A DNA stretch of 64,000 nt from Gentiana macrophylla. Lineage: Eukaryota; Streptophyta; Magnoliopsida; Gentianales; Gentianaceae. Under the pieces are notes generated by a model. It saw only the letters and a list, made by a program, of their open reading frames with translations, ran no database searches and was not told the DNA's origin. Position numbers and translations under genes: made by a program. Below, piece by piece: positions 12,215 to 23,677 of this stretch. The stretch is from positions 1 to 64,000 of the forward strand of contig JAOBSW010000297.1 in NCBI GenBank assembly GCA_026214975.1. The letters are read 5' to 3'. Each line of letters starts with the position of its first letter. The stretch's first letter is position 1.

Positions 12215-12298
12215 AGCGTGTAGAGTTCGGTCACCCCGAGTCTAATGTGATAAATGCATGTCAATCTTCTGGATTCTCCCTATGTCGGCTACAACTCC

Positions 12299-12306
12299 TA
12301 TATAAA
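12299..12306 (+). promoter_or_regulatory. AthB LTR TATA box
   Basis: TATATAAA, preceded by CTCC and followed by CAGCAGCC. The same site is at 21315-21322 in the 3' LTR. It would set the start of the genomic RNA about 30 bp downstream. Confidence 0.7.
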
Positions 12307-13431
12307 CAGCAGCCACGATGTTGAGAACACACACCACTACAACACAAAACAATTCATACAATTTTAGCTTTTAAGTCTTTAGTTTTATTTTCTTTATGTT
12401 CGTTCATTGTGGATTAAGCCGGATTCTCCGATTAGGCGCATTAAAGAGTGGGAGTCACTCGTCTTCGAGGGTATGACTATTCAATTATGCAATCTTTATT
12501 CGTAGATCTGTTATATTTTATTATGGAGTAATTTTATTTGTATTGATTGCGTGATGTAGGTTAATTTACGAACCCATGTGTTTAGGTTAGAAACGTTAAG
12601 AAGTAATCATGATTTGTTCCGCACGCAGGCGTGTTCGGTCGACACAGACGTGTCACTCGGTCGCCCGAGTCTGTCGTCGTTCGGTCGACCGAGCCTGGCA
12701 ATATGTAGGGCAATATTATGATCGGCTTCGACTACGTCAGATTCTCTGATTTGGAATTAAAACGAGTAATTAAACCTGATCAACTTAATTATTTGTCATC
12801 ATAATTTAACATGAAACCCAAAAAGTGATTGTTACTTAGGATATAGATTGAATCGGCATCTAAGAAGTACGCCTTACCCTAGGAATGTTGCTTAGATGAG
12901 GTTACGGTTTATACCGGCATCCCTAGTTTCGTAGTTGTGTCAGAAGTTATATGAGATGGAGGCATTAAAAAGCGAAGTCACGTAATGGAGGCACGATGAT
13001 TTAGATGACCTAATTGGAGCTAAATCTACCTTAGGGGATGACTCCCGTAGTCATAATAATTAATCTTTAACGTTTGTTTTGTCTCGTTAATATCCTAATC
13101 CACATGGGGAAGTTATAATCTACTAGCGTAATCAATACTATTTGTTTAGATAATATCAACCGTATTATCCGTGTTTTAGTAGTCTTTCGTTTATCTTTGT
13201 GGTCTTTTGTGTCTCGTGGTTGTCACTATTTTATTTATTGCATTTAAGTTGGTCGTAGACCGCCCTTCCAATTTAGTTCTAAGAAGATAAAGTTGTGTTT
13301 TATTTGTGCCGAGTCTCTGTGGGATCGACCTCGACTCTATCTAGCTATACTACAATTGAACCTAGTTCTCTTGCTAGTGTGTTAGTAGGCATCGAGTTAT
13401 TAATTTAACTTGACCACGTTCATCAAGTTTT

Positions 13432-13449
13432 TGGCGCCGTTGCCGGGGA
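13432..13449 (+). promoter_or_regulatory. AthB primer binding site (tRNA-Asp type)
   Basis: TGGCGCCGTTGCCGGGGA, six bases after the 5' LTR. This is the standard tRNA-Asp-complementary site of Athila and Tat elements. Confidence 0.95.
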
Positions 13450-13566
13450 CTCGAGTCATTAAATTACGATATAGCTTATTTTGTTAGAACTGGATTCGTG
13501 AATATTCTGTGAATAAGAGTCTGTATATTAAACAGTGTCATAAAAAAAAAAAAAAAAAAAAAGCGT

Positions 13567-13600
13567 TCGGTCGACCGAACCACAGCTCTCGGTCGACCGA
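13567..13600. promoter_or_regulatory. Palindrome pair in the AthB leader
   Basis: TCGGTCGACCGA at 13567 and 13589, again 22 bp apart, lies between the primer site and gag, right after an A tract of about 20 bases. In RNA each could self-pair between two genomes, as retroviral dimer-initiation palindromes do. That role is only an inference. Confidence 0.5.
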
Positions 13601-13770
13601 GAATTTGTTTTCTTTTCTGTTTCTGTTCTGTGTCAGTTTTACAATATTCTGCTTCTGTTTTATTTACTTTTTCTTTTCTCAAACTTATTTCGAGTCTGTT
13701 TTAGTTAGTTAGTTAAAGGCCTAGCCTTTACTAGTGATTAATTGTTTTATTGTTGTTTATTATTTTATAG

Positions 13771-15436
13771 TACGCTACTCGGAAATCGAAGGAACCGCTT
13801 GAACCATATAATCCTGAGATAGAGAAATTTGCGAGGAGGAATAGGAAGTTAGCTAGGGAACTGGCTAAGCAAGGAGAAGAGGATCCGAACCTTGAGGAAA
13901 GCGAGCAAGGAGAAGGACATACAACCGATCATTCTGAGCATTCCGAACCAAAAGAAATGGAAGGCAACCTACCAATCCAAACCAGTACCTAATCCTGTTA
14001 TTAATAATGCCAATAATGTGAATGAAAATGCTAATAATGGAAACCAAGCCCTAGTTCAAGGAGCGAGGCGCACTTTGCAAAGTTATGCAACGCCCACTAT
14101 TGAACAATTCATTCCCGCTTATCGTAGCACCGAAAGATGTCGCGGGAAGTCTATCACCCTAGGCCTAATGTAATTCAAATGGTGACCAATTATTCTACTT
14201 TTCATGGAGTCCAAAACGAGGATCCTGGTGTTCACGTGACGAATTTCTTGGAAATCGTTAGTACTGTGAAACCAGAATTAATCCCGGAGGGTAACATTCG
14301 TCTTAAGCTTTTCCCTTTCACTTTGAAAGATAAAGCTAAGCAATGGCTTCTCTCTTTAGAGGTCGGATCTATCACTACTTGGGAACAATTGTTGCAAAGT
14401 TCATGAATAAGTATTTTCCTTAGGAAAAACTTTTAAGTTACGCCAAGACATCCTAGGATTTAAGCAACAACCCTGGGAGAGTTTTGATCAAGCTTGGGAG
14501 CGCTTTTAAGGAAGCTATGAGGAAGTGTCCTCATCATGACATCTCTCTTTGGCTTTTAATGCAAACTTTTTACCATGGGTTGAGAGAGACCGAGAAAATC
14601 AGAGTAGACGCCTCCAAAGAATGGAGCATTTGTTCTTTATCTCCGAGGAGGCACAAGGAAGATGGAGCAAAATAGCAATGAATAGCCAATGGGAGGCAAT
14701 GACATAGCTACTCAGTAAAGATGGGTCACGACATATTTGATGATAGTGCATCTACCAAAATCTTAGAACAACTTTCTGTTATCAACGATAAGGTAGATGG
14801 GATGCAAGAGAGGATGACAAGAGTAGAGAAAGGGACTGGAATCGAGATAGCACCTCAAAGTGAGAATGCTGGTACTGAAGAAGCCAATTATGTCGGGGGA
14901 GGGTACAGGCCTAATCATAACCATCCTGGATTCCGATATAGTGACATTAATGCAGGAGAAAGGCCTAAACCGCCTACCACTTATGTACCACGCAATGCAG
15001 ACTAAAACTTTTGGTTGGGAAGCCGCGATAGAAAAAGCGAGTAATGTAAATCACCGACAATATGGGACAACTTTCAAAATCTATGGCTGAGTTAGCCACT
15101 AACTTTAGCCAATATTGTCAGAAAACAGATGCCAAAGTAACCAACCAGGAAGCTTTAGTTCAAAATCTCACACACCAGGTAGGACACCTAGCTGAGCAAG
15201 TCTCAACTAGACCTCCTGGAGGGTTGCCAAGCAACATTGAGAAGAACCCTAAGGATTTGAATGCGATCATGACAAGGAGTGGAAAAGAAGTAACTCCACC
15301 ATCCCTGCAAGAGAAAGAAAAAGTGACAAAGAATAAGGATAGTGAGCCAAGCAATGAGACTAATACTTCCGAGACTTTGCCTGAGCAAAGAACGTACAAA
15401 GAACCTCGCCGCCCTAGAGTTGAACTTCTACGATAA
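13771..15436 (+). pseudogene. AthB gag (frameshifted)
   Basis: A readable frame begins near 13771 (RKSKEPLEPYNPEIEKFARR) after an acceptor-like TTTTATAG. The capsid part at 14137-14406 has GVQNEDPGVHVTNFLEIV, LKLFPFTLKDKAKQWLLSL and SITTWEQL. It continues in another frame at 14484 (MRKCPHHDISLWLLMQTFYHGL). 14721-15436 covers the low-complexity C-terminus (ATNFSQYCQKTDAKV, IMTRSGKE). This is the typical Athila gag order. At least four frame changes between 13990 and 15010 prevent translation of a full product. Confidence 0.85.
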
Positions 15437-16843
15437 CAAGTATCCAATTTTCACCGATGTCGACCTTCAACTCTACCTTATCCTCCACCAAAGCCGAAGC
15501 CTAAGTTTGATAATAAGAGGTATAAGAAGTTCGTGGATATGTTTAGTAAGTTACAAATCAATATACCCCTAGTTGAAGCACTAGCTGAAATGCCTGAGTA
15601 CACCAAATTCTTAAAAGACGCCGTCTCAACTAAAAGGAAACTTCTAGATTTAGAGACCATATGCCTTAATGAGGAGTGCTCAGCCATTCTTCAACATAAG
15701 TTACCCCCAAAATGCAAAGATCCGGGAAGTTTTCTCATTCCCTGCACCATAGGTAACGTATGTCTGAACAAAGCTTTGTGTGATCTAGGAGCAAGTGTGA
15801 ACCTGATGCCACTATCTATTTTTCGGAAACTAGGCATGAAAGATCTTAAGAAGACCTCAATCACATTGCAATTAGCTGATCGTTCTATTAAGGAACCGTG
15901 TGGAGTGGTTGAGGATGTGCTAGTAAGAGTTGAAAAGTTTGTATTCCCTGTCGACTTTGTGGTATTAGATATGGAAGCTAACTACGAGGTACCATTGATA
16001 TTAGGGAGACCTTTCATGGCCACTAGTAGAACTCTAATTGATGTTTACAAAGGCGAGTTGGTGTTAAGAGTGAACGAAGAGAGAGTTGCATTCAATGTCT
16101 TCGACACTATGAAGCAACCTGATGATGGAGAGGATGCATGTTTCATGTTGGATTCCATTGATAGGATCGTTCAAGAATTTCAACAACATGAAAGTATCAA
16201 GGATTTTTTGGATGCTGTCTTAGAAGAAGAAGATGAAGTCAAGTACGTGAGTAGTGAGGAGGAGAAGATGATATGGCCAGGATGTAGTAGAGGGACCCCA
16301 AGACCTGTAGAGGAAGTAAGTGCTGCGGAGATTGAAAGATTCTATCATAGACCAACGTGGCATAAGTACTTTGAACTTAAACTCACTGGTCAAATGTTGA
16401 AGACCTCTTTGGAAGAACCTCCCACAAATTTGAATTTAAAACCTCTTCCTGCGAATTTGAAGTACGTATTTCTCCAAGATGAGACCTTGCCACTGATCAT
16501 ATCTTCATCCTTGACGGACTTACAAGAAGAGAAACTTATGAGAGTTTTGAGAGAGTACCGCGGAGCATTTGGATGGACCATAGCTGACGTTAAAGGCATT
16601 AGCCCTAGCGTATGTATGCACAAGATCTCCGTGGACCCTGAAAAGAAAGCGGTTGCACAACCTCAGAGGCGTTTAACCCCACAATTAAAGGAAGTGGTTA
16701 GGGATGAAGTTATAAAAATGCTAGAAATGGGAATTATATTTCCAATTGCTGATAGCGAATGGGTAAGCCCTATCCACGTAGTTCCCAAGAAGGGAGGATT
16801 GACGGTGCAAGCCAATGAGTTGAATGAGTTAATTCACTCGTGA
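15437..16843 (+). pseudogene. AthB protease and N-terminal RT
   Basis: The 436-codon frame from 15533 contains the retropepsin domain at about residues 75-175 (CDLGASVNLMP active site, LQLADRSIKEPCGV, PLILGRPFMATSRTLIDV). An acidic linker and the RT N-terminus follow (YRGAFGWTIADVKGISP, LLEMGIIFPIADSEW, VVPKKGGLTV). Protease and RT are fused in one polyprotein, as usual for the lineage. The frame breaks at 16843, just before the conserved CIDFRKLN segment, which is read in another frame at about 16865-16890. Confidence 0.88.
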
Positions 16844-16851
16844 GGCTAATC

Positions 16852-18082
16852 ACGGTCATCGAGTATGCATAGACTTTAGGAAACTAAACGATGCCACTCG
16901 TAGGACCATTTTCCTCTTCCTTTCATCGATCAAATGCTCGAGAGATTGAGCGGGCATGCTTTCTATTGTTTTCTTGACGGGTATTCGGGATACTATCAAA
17001 TCCATATCTCGCCCGAAGATCGTGAGAAAACAACATTTACATGCCCATATGGGACATTTGCGTATAATCGAATGCCATTTGGATTGTGCAACGCCCCCGC
17101 GACATTTCAACGGTGTATGATGTCATTGTTTGCGGACATGGTGGAAGATTTCTTGGAAATCTTTATGGATGATTTCTCCGTGTTTGGAGACGATTTCGAT
17201 TCATGTCTCACACATCTAGCACGAGTATTGAAGAGATGTGAAGAGACTAATCTTGTGCTTAACTGGGAGAAATGTCATTTGATGGTTACGGAAGGTATAG
17301 TACTAGGCCACCGCATATCAAAGAACGGTATAGAGGTGGATAGAGCCAAAGTCGAGGTGATCGAGAAATTACCTCCACCTACTAATCTTAAAACTTTGCG
17401 AGGTTTTTTAGGCCACGCCGGATTTTATCGTAGGTTTATCAAGGATTTTTCCCTGGTCTCTAGACCTCTTACTGAATTATTGGCCAAGGATGTGCCATTC
17501 GTGTTTTCAAATGAGTGCATAAAAGCTTTCAACGAAATAAAAAGTAGACTGATTACTGCACCCGTTCTGGTCGCACCGGATTGGGATCTTCCATTCGAAC
17601 TGATGTGTGATGCAAGTGATAATGCTGTTGGCGCCGCTTTGGGTCAAAGAAAAGATAAGATTTTTAGGCCCATTTATTATGCAAGCCGGACTTTGAATGC
17701 TGCCCAAAGAAATTACGCCACAACGGAGAAGGAACTTCTGGCCGTTATCTTTGCTTTTGACAAATTTAGATCCTACTTAGTGGGATCTAAAGTCACTGTG
17801 TGGACTGACCATGCGGCTCTTAAGTATCTCCTAGCAAAGCAAGATTCAAAGCCGAGACTGTTGAGATGGATCCTACTGTTGCAAGAATTTGACGTAGAAA
17901 TCCGAGATAAGAAAGGAAGTGAGAACGTGGTGGCCGATCATCTATCGCGCTTACAATTAGAGGATGGTGAGGAATTACCTGAGATAGGAGAATCTTTTCT
18001 CGATGAACAACTTTTCTCCATCGCCACCATCGGGGACATGATGATCAGTCTTTGCAGCTTTCTTCGCGAATTGAGGTTGTGA
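16852..18082 (+). pseudogene. AthB reverse transcriptase core and RNase H
   Basis: The 382-codon frame from 16934 holds the RT palm and connection: [38 protein letters not shown] (catalytic MDD pair), [13 protein letters not shown] and [12 protein letters not shown]. RNase H follows with its catalytic residues ([22 protein letters not shown]) and the VVADHLSRL end. All catalytic residues seen are intact. The frame is separated from the upstream part by a frameshift at 16843-16930 and from integrase by a stop at 18082. Confidence 0.93.
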
Positions 18083-18089
18083 AGGAGAA

Positions 18090-19396
18090 GAAGCAACCAT
18101 GGTTTAGTTTGTTTGTCAATTATCTATCCGCAAAGTACCTACCACCGAATCTCACTCGCTCCAAGAAAGGAAAAAATTCTTTAAAGATCTTAGACACTAC
18201 TATTGGGATGAACCGCACTTGTTTAAGCTAGGATCGATAATGTTTTTCAAGATGTGTGCCCGAAGGAGAATATAATGATATCCTCAAGCATTGTCATTCC
18301 TATGAAGTTGGAGGACACTATGGGGAGAAAAACCGCGGCTAAGGTCCTCCAATGCGGTTTTTATTGGCCGACATTGTTTAAGGATGCACACCAATATGCA
18401 AAGGCATGTCATTCTTGTCAAATGACAGTAATATTTCAAGGAGGAATGAGATGCCACTCAAGAGCATCTTAGAAGTGGAGCTTTTTGACGTTTGGGGAAT
18501 AGATTTTGTTGGACCCTTCACTTCATCATTATCTAACCGATATATCTTAGTTGCTGTAGATTATGTATCCAAATGGGTTGAGGCCATTGCTTCCCCTACT
18601 AACGATGCTAGGGTTGTGGTTAGATTCTTGAAGAAGAACATTTTTACAAGGTTTGGGACGCCAAGGGCAATTATAAGCGACAATGGTAGTCATTTTTGTA
18701 ATAAACCTTTTGAACGGCTGATGATTAAGTATGGGGTTCGACATAAGCTAGCATCAGCATATCACCCCCAGACTAGCGGACAAGTAGAAGTCACCAATCG
18801 AGAGATAAAGCGTATCCTGGAAAAAACTGTCAATACGACTAGGAAGGATTGGTCGTTACGTTTAGACGACGCTTTATGGGCTTATAGGACTGCATATAAA
18901 ACCTCGATTGGAATGTCACCATATAGAATTGTTTTTGGAAAGGCATGTCATCTACCTGTGGAACTGGAGCACCGGGCCATGTGGGCAACAAGGATGCTAA
19001 ATTTTGATGAGACGTTGGCCGGTGAGAAAAGGATGTTAGAATTAACTCGCCTGGAGGAGTTTCGTTTAGAGGCATACGAGAAATGCCAAGATTTTCAAGG
19101 AGCGCACAAAGAAGTTTCATGACAAAAAGATTCTGGAGAGGACCTTTCAAGAGGGTGACCTGGTTCTCTTGTACAATTCGCGCTTAAGACTCTTCCCGGG
19201 TAAGTTGAAGTCAAGATGGTATGGCCCATTTCAAGTACAACGAGTCTTTCCTTCTGGGGCGGTGGAGCTATTAAATTTTAAAGACGAGTCCAGATTTGTG
19301 GTCAATGGACATCGTATTAAGCATTATCACGGGCTTCGCGCCTTTGAGGAGGAGGTTTTGTACCTCGATGACTCGTCTATGAATAAACCATCTTGA
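18090..19396 (+). pseudogene. AthB integrase
   Basis: The zinc-binding N-terminus is spread over two frames (HCH at about 18288, CHSCQ at 18408). The catalytic core runs 18406-19122 with [16 protein letters not shown] and GQVEVTNRE (full DDE triad), followed by [12 protein letters not shown]. The C-terminal domain at 19130-19396 reads [20 protein letters not shown] and ends in a normal stop. Frameshifts at about 18250, 18410 and 19122 break it. Confidence 0.9.
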
Positions 19397-20841
19397 GTTG
19401 AGTCGAGCTAGCGACTATAAACTTAGAACTACTACCTATAACTATCCTTTTTCGCTTTTCTTTTTTTAATAAAGTAGCATGCGCCTATCTTTTTTTTTTT
19501 TCATCTCGCCATGTTCTCGAGTCTAAGTTCGGAATAAACGAGGTTTTTCCTTGATAGCCGTCATGTGAGTTTTTATCTGAGTTTAAATCCTTTTGGTCTT
19601 GTCCATGGCGTTATAAAATAAAGTGGCTTAAACTGTTTTAGATATCTATATCTAATTATCGCCACATTATTTTATAACTTCCATAGACATGGTAGTTAAC
19701 GTTTTGTGGAGCTTGTTTGTTTATACGAGGATGTGTCTGTCTCTCCACGTTGTACCGATGATTACTCCGATATTGTTCCTTTACTTGGGAGCCGTTTCCA
19801 GAGCTAAGTCTTTCATCTTGACTCATTTATTTTTGTCATTGAGGACAATGCCATGTTTAAGTGGGGGGCCGGGGACTTAGCTATATATTGTGCTGTATGT
19901 TGAAAAAGTCAAGGGGAACGGAATACTGAGACAATATTGAGCCAAATTTAAAAATTTTTATGGATAAATGCAAAGTTGTTTAACTCGCACCCTTAAACTT
20001 GTGAAGTTCTTATACTTAGAATTAATAGAAATGAACCAAGTTGCGTGAGTACGTGGTCATATTATACTTTGCGATAAATTGTTAGTAAACTTAAGGATAT
20101 TCATGCCAACAATTGCAAGTAGTTAGGTATTGTTCAATTACTCAACATGTGAATCGCTGAGTACCGCATGAGTTGTAATAATTGAAAGAAGTATGTGTAC
20201 ATTGCGTAGATAATTGGTTATGAGGACCTAGTGTCGATGTTTGTCGATCGATGTATTCGATCTTCTAGCCAACAAAAGCGGAGTAATAAGCTTGGGACGC
20301 ACTGTGTTTTGACAATGCATTAAAACACTGGGCTTGTAGTAACATTACCAAAGTAGCCCCGCGCTTGTGGTAATATTCGATACTATGCATGATCTAAGAT
20401 AGGGGGATACTCTATGAAAAGTTTTCTTCCTTGAGGTTAGTAGTATTCGAAAAATATGCAAAACCGAAAAAAATTTAATTTTTAGAGGCTTTGAGTAGTA
20501 CTCGGTCTCCAAGTCCAAAACCCTATAGATACGCTCTTGCTTATTGTTCCAAAGTGCTTTAACCATTGCGAGGCATAAGAAGTATGAATGTCGATGTTGG
20601 TGAATTTAGATATGAAGTCCGCATAAACTCTAATCTTGCTACATTTATATAAAACCAATGCACATGCACACGATCACGTCGATTCATAATGAGTAGTGAA
20701 TAATGCATATCTTATGAGCATGGTGGTATGAGTTGACTCGGGTTTCTTGTGTAAGTATGAGTTGACCACGTAAAATGTTGTCTTGGGAATAACTTGTTAA
20801 TGCTTTGTTCGGGACGAAGCAAAGTTTAAGTTGGGGCATTT
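19397..20841 (+). other. AthB non-coding 3' internal region and polypurine tract
   Basis: No ORF worth calling. Two G-rich tracts are present. One at about 19858-19875 (AAGTGGGGGGCCGGGG) follows a GAGGACAATGCC motif that is usual in Athila/Tat 3' regions. The other, at 20827-20839 (TAAGTTGGGGCA), adjoins the 3' LTR and is the likely functional polypurine tract. Confidence 0.65.
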
Positions 20842-22434
20842 TGATGACGATTTAAAATATACCCATTTATGTCATCAATTATAACCTTAAATCGGAGTTA
20901 ATTATATATATTTCATATTTAATCACGTGTTTATATTTATTATTTAATGATAAGTGATTATTAATATGATAATTGGTATTTAGCTATTTTTATTATAAAA
21001 GAGCAATTAATTGTGTGATAAATGCTGATTTTGCAGATCATGATAAATCGGGAAGATAATTATCATACAATCGGGAGATCTCAAGATAAAAGAGAAGAAA
21101 ATCGGAGCATTAAAGAAAAGATAAATCAGATCAGTTCAAAAGCATGGAGTGGGGAACAAGTCAGACGAACCGAGTGTGAAAACGCGTGAAGAGGGAGGCT
21201 CGGTCGACCGAGCCATACCATTCGGTCGACCGAGCGTGTAGGTTCGGTCACCCCGAGCCTAATGTGATAAATGCATGTCAATCTTCCGATTCTCCCTATG
21301 TCGGCTACAACTCCTATATAAACAGCAGCCACGATGTTGAGAACACACACCACTACAACACAAAACAATTCATACAATTTTAGCTTTTAAGTCTTTAGTT
21401 TTATTTTCTTTATGTTCGTTCATTGTGGATTCGTCGGATTCTCCGATTAGGGAGCGTATTAAAGAGTGGGAGTCACTCTCGTCTTCGAGGGTATGACTAT
21501 TCAATTATGCAATCTTTATTCGTAGATCTGTTATATTTTATTATGGAGTAATTTTATTTGTATTGATTGCGTGATGTAGGTTAATTTACGAACCCATGTG
21601 TTTAGGTTAGAAACGTTAAGAAGTAATCATGATTTGTTCCGGCACAGAACTGTGTTCGGTCGACCTAGACGTGTCACTCGGTCGCCCGAGTGCTGTCGTT
21701 CGGTCGACCGAGCCTGGCAATATGTAGGGCAATATTATGATCGGCCGACTCACGCCGATTCTCGATTTGGAATTAAAACGAGTAATTAAACTCGATCAAC
21801 TTAATTATTTGTCATCATAATTTAACATGAAACCCAAAAAGTGATTGTTACTTAGGATATAGATTGAATCGGCATCTAAGAAGCGCTTACCCTAGGAATT
21901 TTGCTTAGATGAGGTTACGGTTTATACCGGCATCCCTAGTTTCGTAGTTGTGTCGGAAGTTATGAGATGGAGGCATTAAAAAGCGAAGTCACGTAATGGA
22001 GGCACGATGATTTAGATGACCTAATTGGAGCTAAATCTACCTTGGGGATGACTCCGTAGTCATAATAATTAATCTTTAACGCTTGTTTTGTCTCGTTAAT
22101 ATCCTAATCCACACGGGAAGTTATAATCTACTAGCGTAATCAATACTATTTGTTTAGATAATATCAACCGTATTATCCGTGTTTTAGTAGTCTTTCGTTT
22201 ATCTTTGTGGTCTTTTGTGTCTCGTGGTTGTCACTATTTTATTTATTGCATTTAAGTTGGTCGTGAGACCGCCTTCCAATTTAGTTCTAAGAAGATAAAG
22301 TTGTGTTTTATTTGTGCCGAGTCTCGTGGGATCGACTCTCGACCCTATCTAGCTATACTACAATTGAACCTAGTTCTCTTTGCTAGTGTGTTAGTAGGCA
22401 TCGAGTTATTAATTTAACTTGACCACGTTCATCA
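20842..22434 (+). repeat. AthB 3' LTR
   Basis: 1593 bp, partner of 11823-13425, with the same TATA box and palindrome boxes (21200, 21222, 21656, 21678, 21700). The spacing is 22 bp for every adjacent pair within the two clusters. The copies differ mainly by small indels. Confidence 0.97.
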
Positions 22435-22439
22435 CTGCT
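22435..22439. repeat. Target site duplication of AthB (right)
   Basis: CTGCT, matching 11818-11822. Confidence 0.95.
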
Positions 22440-23280
22440 TCACCAGCTTTTCAAGAAGTTAAGTTTTATTCATTCTAGATATGGTTCATAGTCCGAAAGT
22501 CACCAGATTCGATGCGTTACACTCATACATAAGTCCAAAAAAAGTGTGTGTCGTGTTTTCTAAAACTTTAATATATGGGGAATTATTGTAAATATTGTTA
22601 TAATAATTCAAAAGTTAAATTAAGATATTTTTATACAGTATATATTTTATGTGTTACAAATTATTTTAACTTTGTGAAATATTTAATAATAAATTATATA
22701 TTTATTTTTAATAATTACTATTTTCTAAAGTAAACACCTATATGTTACAAGCATATGGTTGTAAAACGTTTTGGTTGTTGGCATTTTTGGGCGTTATGAA
22801 GCTTTAGGTGTGTGGAGTAAATAATCAGTAAATATTATTTTTCAAGCTGCGTATTATGTTGCACATTAAAAGTGATCAATTTGTTTGCCTAAAATTACTC
22901 TGAGATTTTAACTGTTACTTTGAATGAGAATAAAACCACCGTTATATATTTTTCCGAATTTCTTTATTTTAGTAACACTGTTATATATTTTTCCGAAGAT
23001 CAGGGTGTTGTCAAAATCCATTATTCTGATCGTGTTAATCCAAATGCAACCTCAATTTGTTTTCTTAATTCAGTTGTAGCAACATGTAGTCGAAGAGGGT
23101 TCCAAAAGATGATACAAAAGAAAAGATTATGTATACATATTTGTATACATTTTAGGATTAATATTAATCTTTTTTTATATTTACACAGGAATAAATATAG
23201 GTATATTGTAGTGTATATTTAATATTTCTTGTCATGTGGCAACGTGACAACTCAAGGAATTAACTTGTGTAATGTTCTTG
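22440..23280. other. AT-rich intergenic sequence
   Basis: Contains no gene I can support. A 19-bp phrase ending TTATATATTTTTCCGAA occurs twice, near 22940 and 22980. The last 100 bp is the upstream region of the cysteine-rich peptide gene. Confidence 0.5.
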
Positions 23281-23291
23281 GATTCTGTGTT

Positions 23292-23299
23292 CTATAAGT
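23292..23299 (+). promoter_or_regulatory. TATA box of the cysteine-rich peptide gene
   Basis: CTATAAGT lies 73 bp upstream of the ATG. A start site about 30 bp downstream gives a 5' leader of about 45 nt rich in C and T, typical for a plant gene. Confidence 0.65.
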
Positions 23300-23364
23300 A
23301 GGTTTTCGGAAGAACAGTATCATTCACACCTGCAATTACATCCCTTCTCTTCTTAACTACTACT

Positions 23365-23631
23365 ATGGCAAAATATTTAGTATGTATAATATTCATTATC
23401 TGCCTGATGGTTGCTAATTGGTCTCCTGTAGAACTAATTATGGCTGCAAAATTTATTCCTGAGAATATTGAAGCTGCTAAACAAGAAGTTGAGGCAGATA
23501 TGTTGCAAGTTTCTGAAGCAAAGATGGTTCAAAAGGTGGCAATTCGTGCTGCATTTGATTGTTGTTTTAATTGTGCATGTTGTGTCGTTGACATTTTTCA
23601 ATGTTACGCATGTGGTAATGTTTGCAACTAG
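23365..23631 (+). CDS. Small secreted cysteine-rich peptide precursor (88 aa, unknown family)
   Basis: Intact single-exon frame from ATG (context ACTATGGC) to TAG. Residues 1-27 form a hydrophobic signal peptide (MAKYLVCIIFIICLMVANW...) with likely cleavage near MAA-KF. Residues 29-63 are an acidic/basic, probably helical, propeptide without cysteine. Residues 64-88 hold eight cysteines in the pattern CC-x2-C-x-CC-x6-C-x2-C-x3-C. The layout (signal, pro-region, compact cysteine-rich tail) is that of plant antimicrobial or signalling peptides. The spacing is not that of defensins, thionins, lipid-transfer proteins, cyclotides, snakins or hevein, as far as I can judge. It has its own TATA box and poly(A) signal and lies between AthB and CopN. 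Secretion is inferred; function is unknown. Confidence 0.8.
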   Translation: MAKYLVCIIFIICLMVANWSPVELIMAAKFIPENIEAAKQEVEADMLQVSEAKMVQKVAIRAAFDCCFNCACCVVDIFQCYACGNVCN

Positions 23632-23677
23632 TTAATTAAGACGGAAAGACTTGACGGTTGTCAAAAACGATTTAAAG

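Larger units (their letters stand above)
11823..13425 (+). repeat. AthB 5' LTR
   Basis: 1603 bp, from TGATGACAG to GTTCATCA. It contains a TATA box at 12299-12306 and five boxes of the palindrome TCGGTCGACCGA or near variants at 12181, 12203, 12635, 12657 and 12681. The partner LTR is 20842-22434. Confidence 0.97.
11823..22434 (+). mobile_element. AthB: complete Athila-like Ty3/gypsy retrotransposon
   Basis: A 10.6-kb element with paired LTRs (11823-13425 and 20842-22434), both TGATGAC...TTCATCA, and the 5-bp target duplication CTGCT. A tRNA-Asp-type primer site follows the 5' LTR. Then come gag, protease, RT, RNase H and integrase on the plus strand. The LTRs are close to identical but differ by many 1-3 bp indels. 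All genes carry frameshifts or stops. About 1.4 kb of non-coding sequence lies between integrase and the 3' LTR, where some Athila elements carry an extra ORF. None is visible here. Confidence 0.97.

Noticed and set aside
13432..13449. tRNA-like sequences at the primer binding sites
   Set aside because: Only the 3' complement of tRNA-Asp or initiator Met tRNA is present. There are no tRNA genes.
13476..13712. Open frames across the A tract at about 13544-13563 on both strands
   Set aside because: They depend on homopolymer Lys/Phe runs and lie in the AthB leader between primer site and gag.
19689..19880. Possible env-like ORF in AthB 3' region
   Set aside because: Only 63 codons, no upstream continuation and no membrane-protein organisation. 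It overlaps the conserved non-coding G-rich motif.
23365..23631. Cysteine-rich peptide as a metallothionein
   Set aside because: It has many CC and CxC motifs, but metallothioneins are cytosolic and lack the clear N-terminal signal peptide and pro-region seen here.
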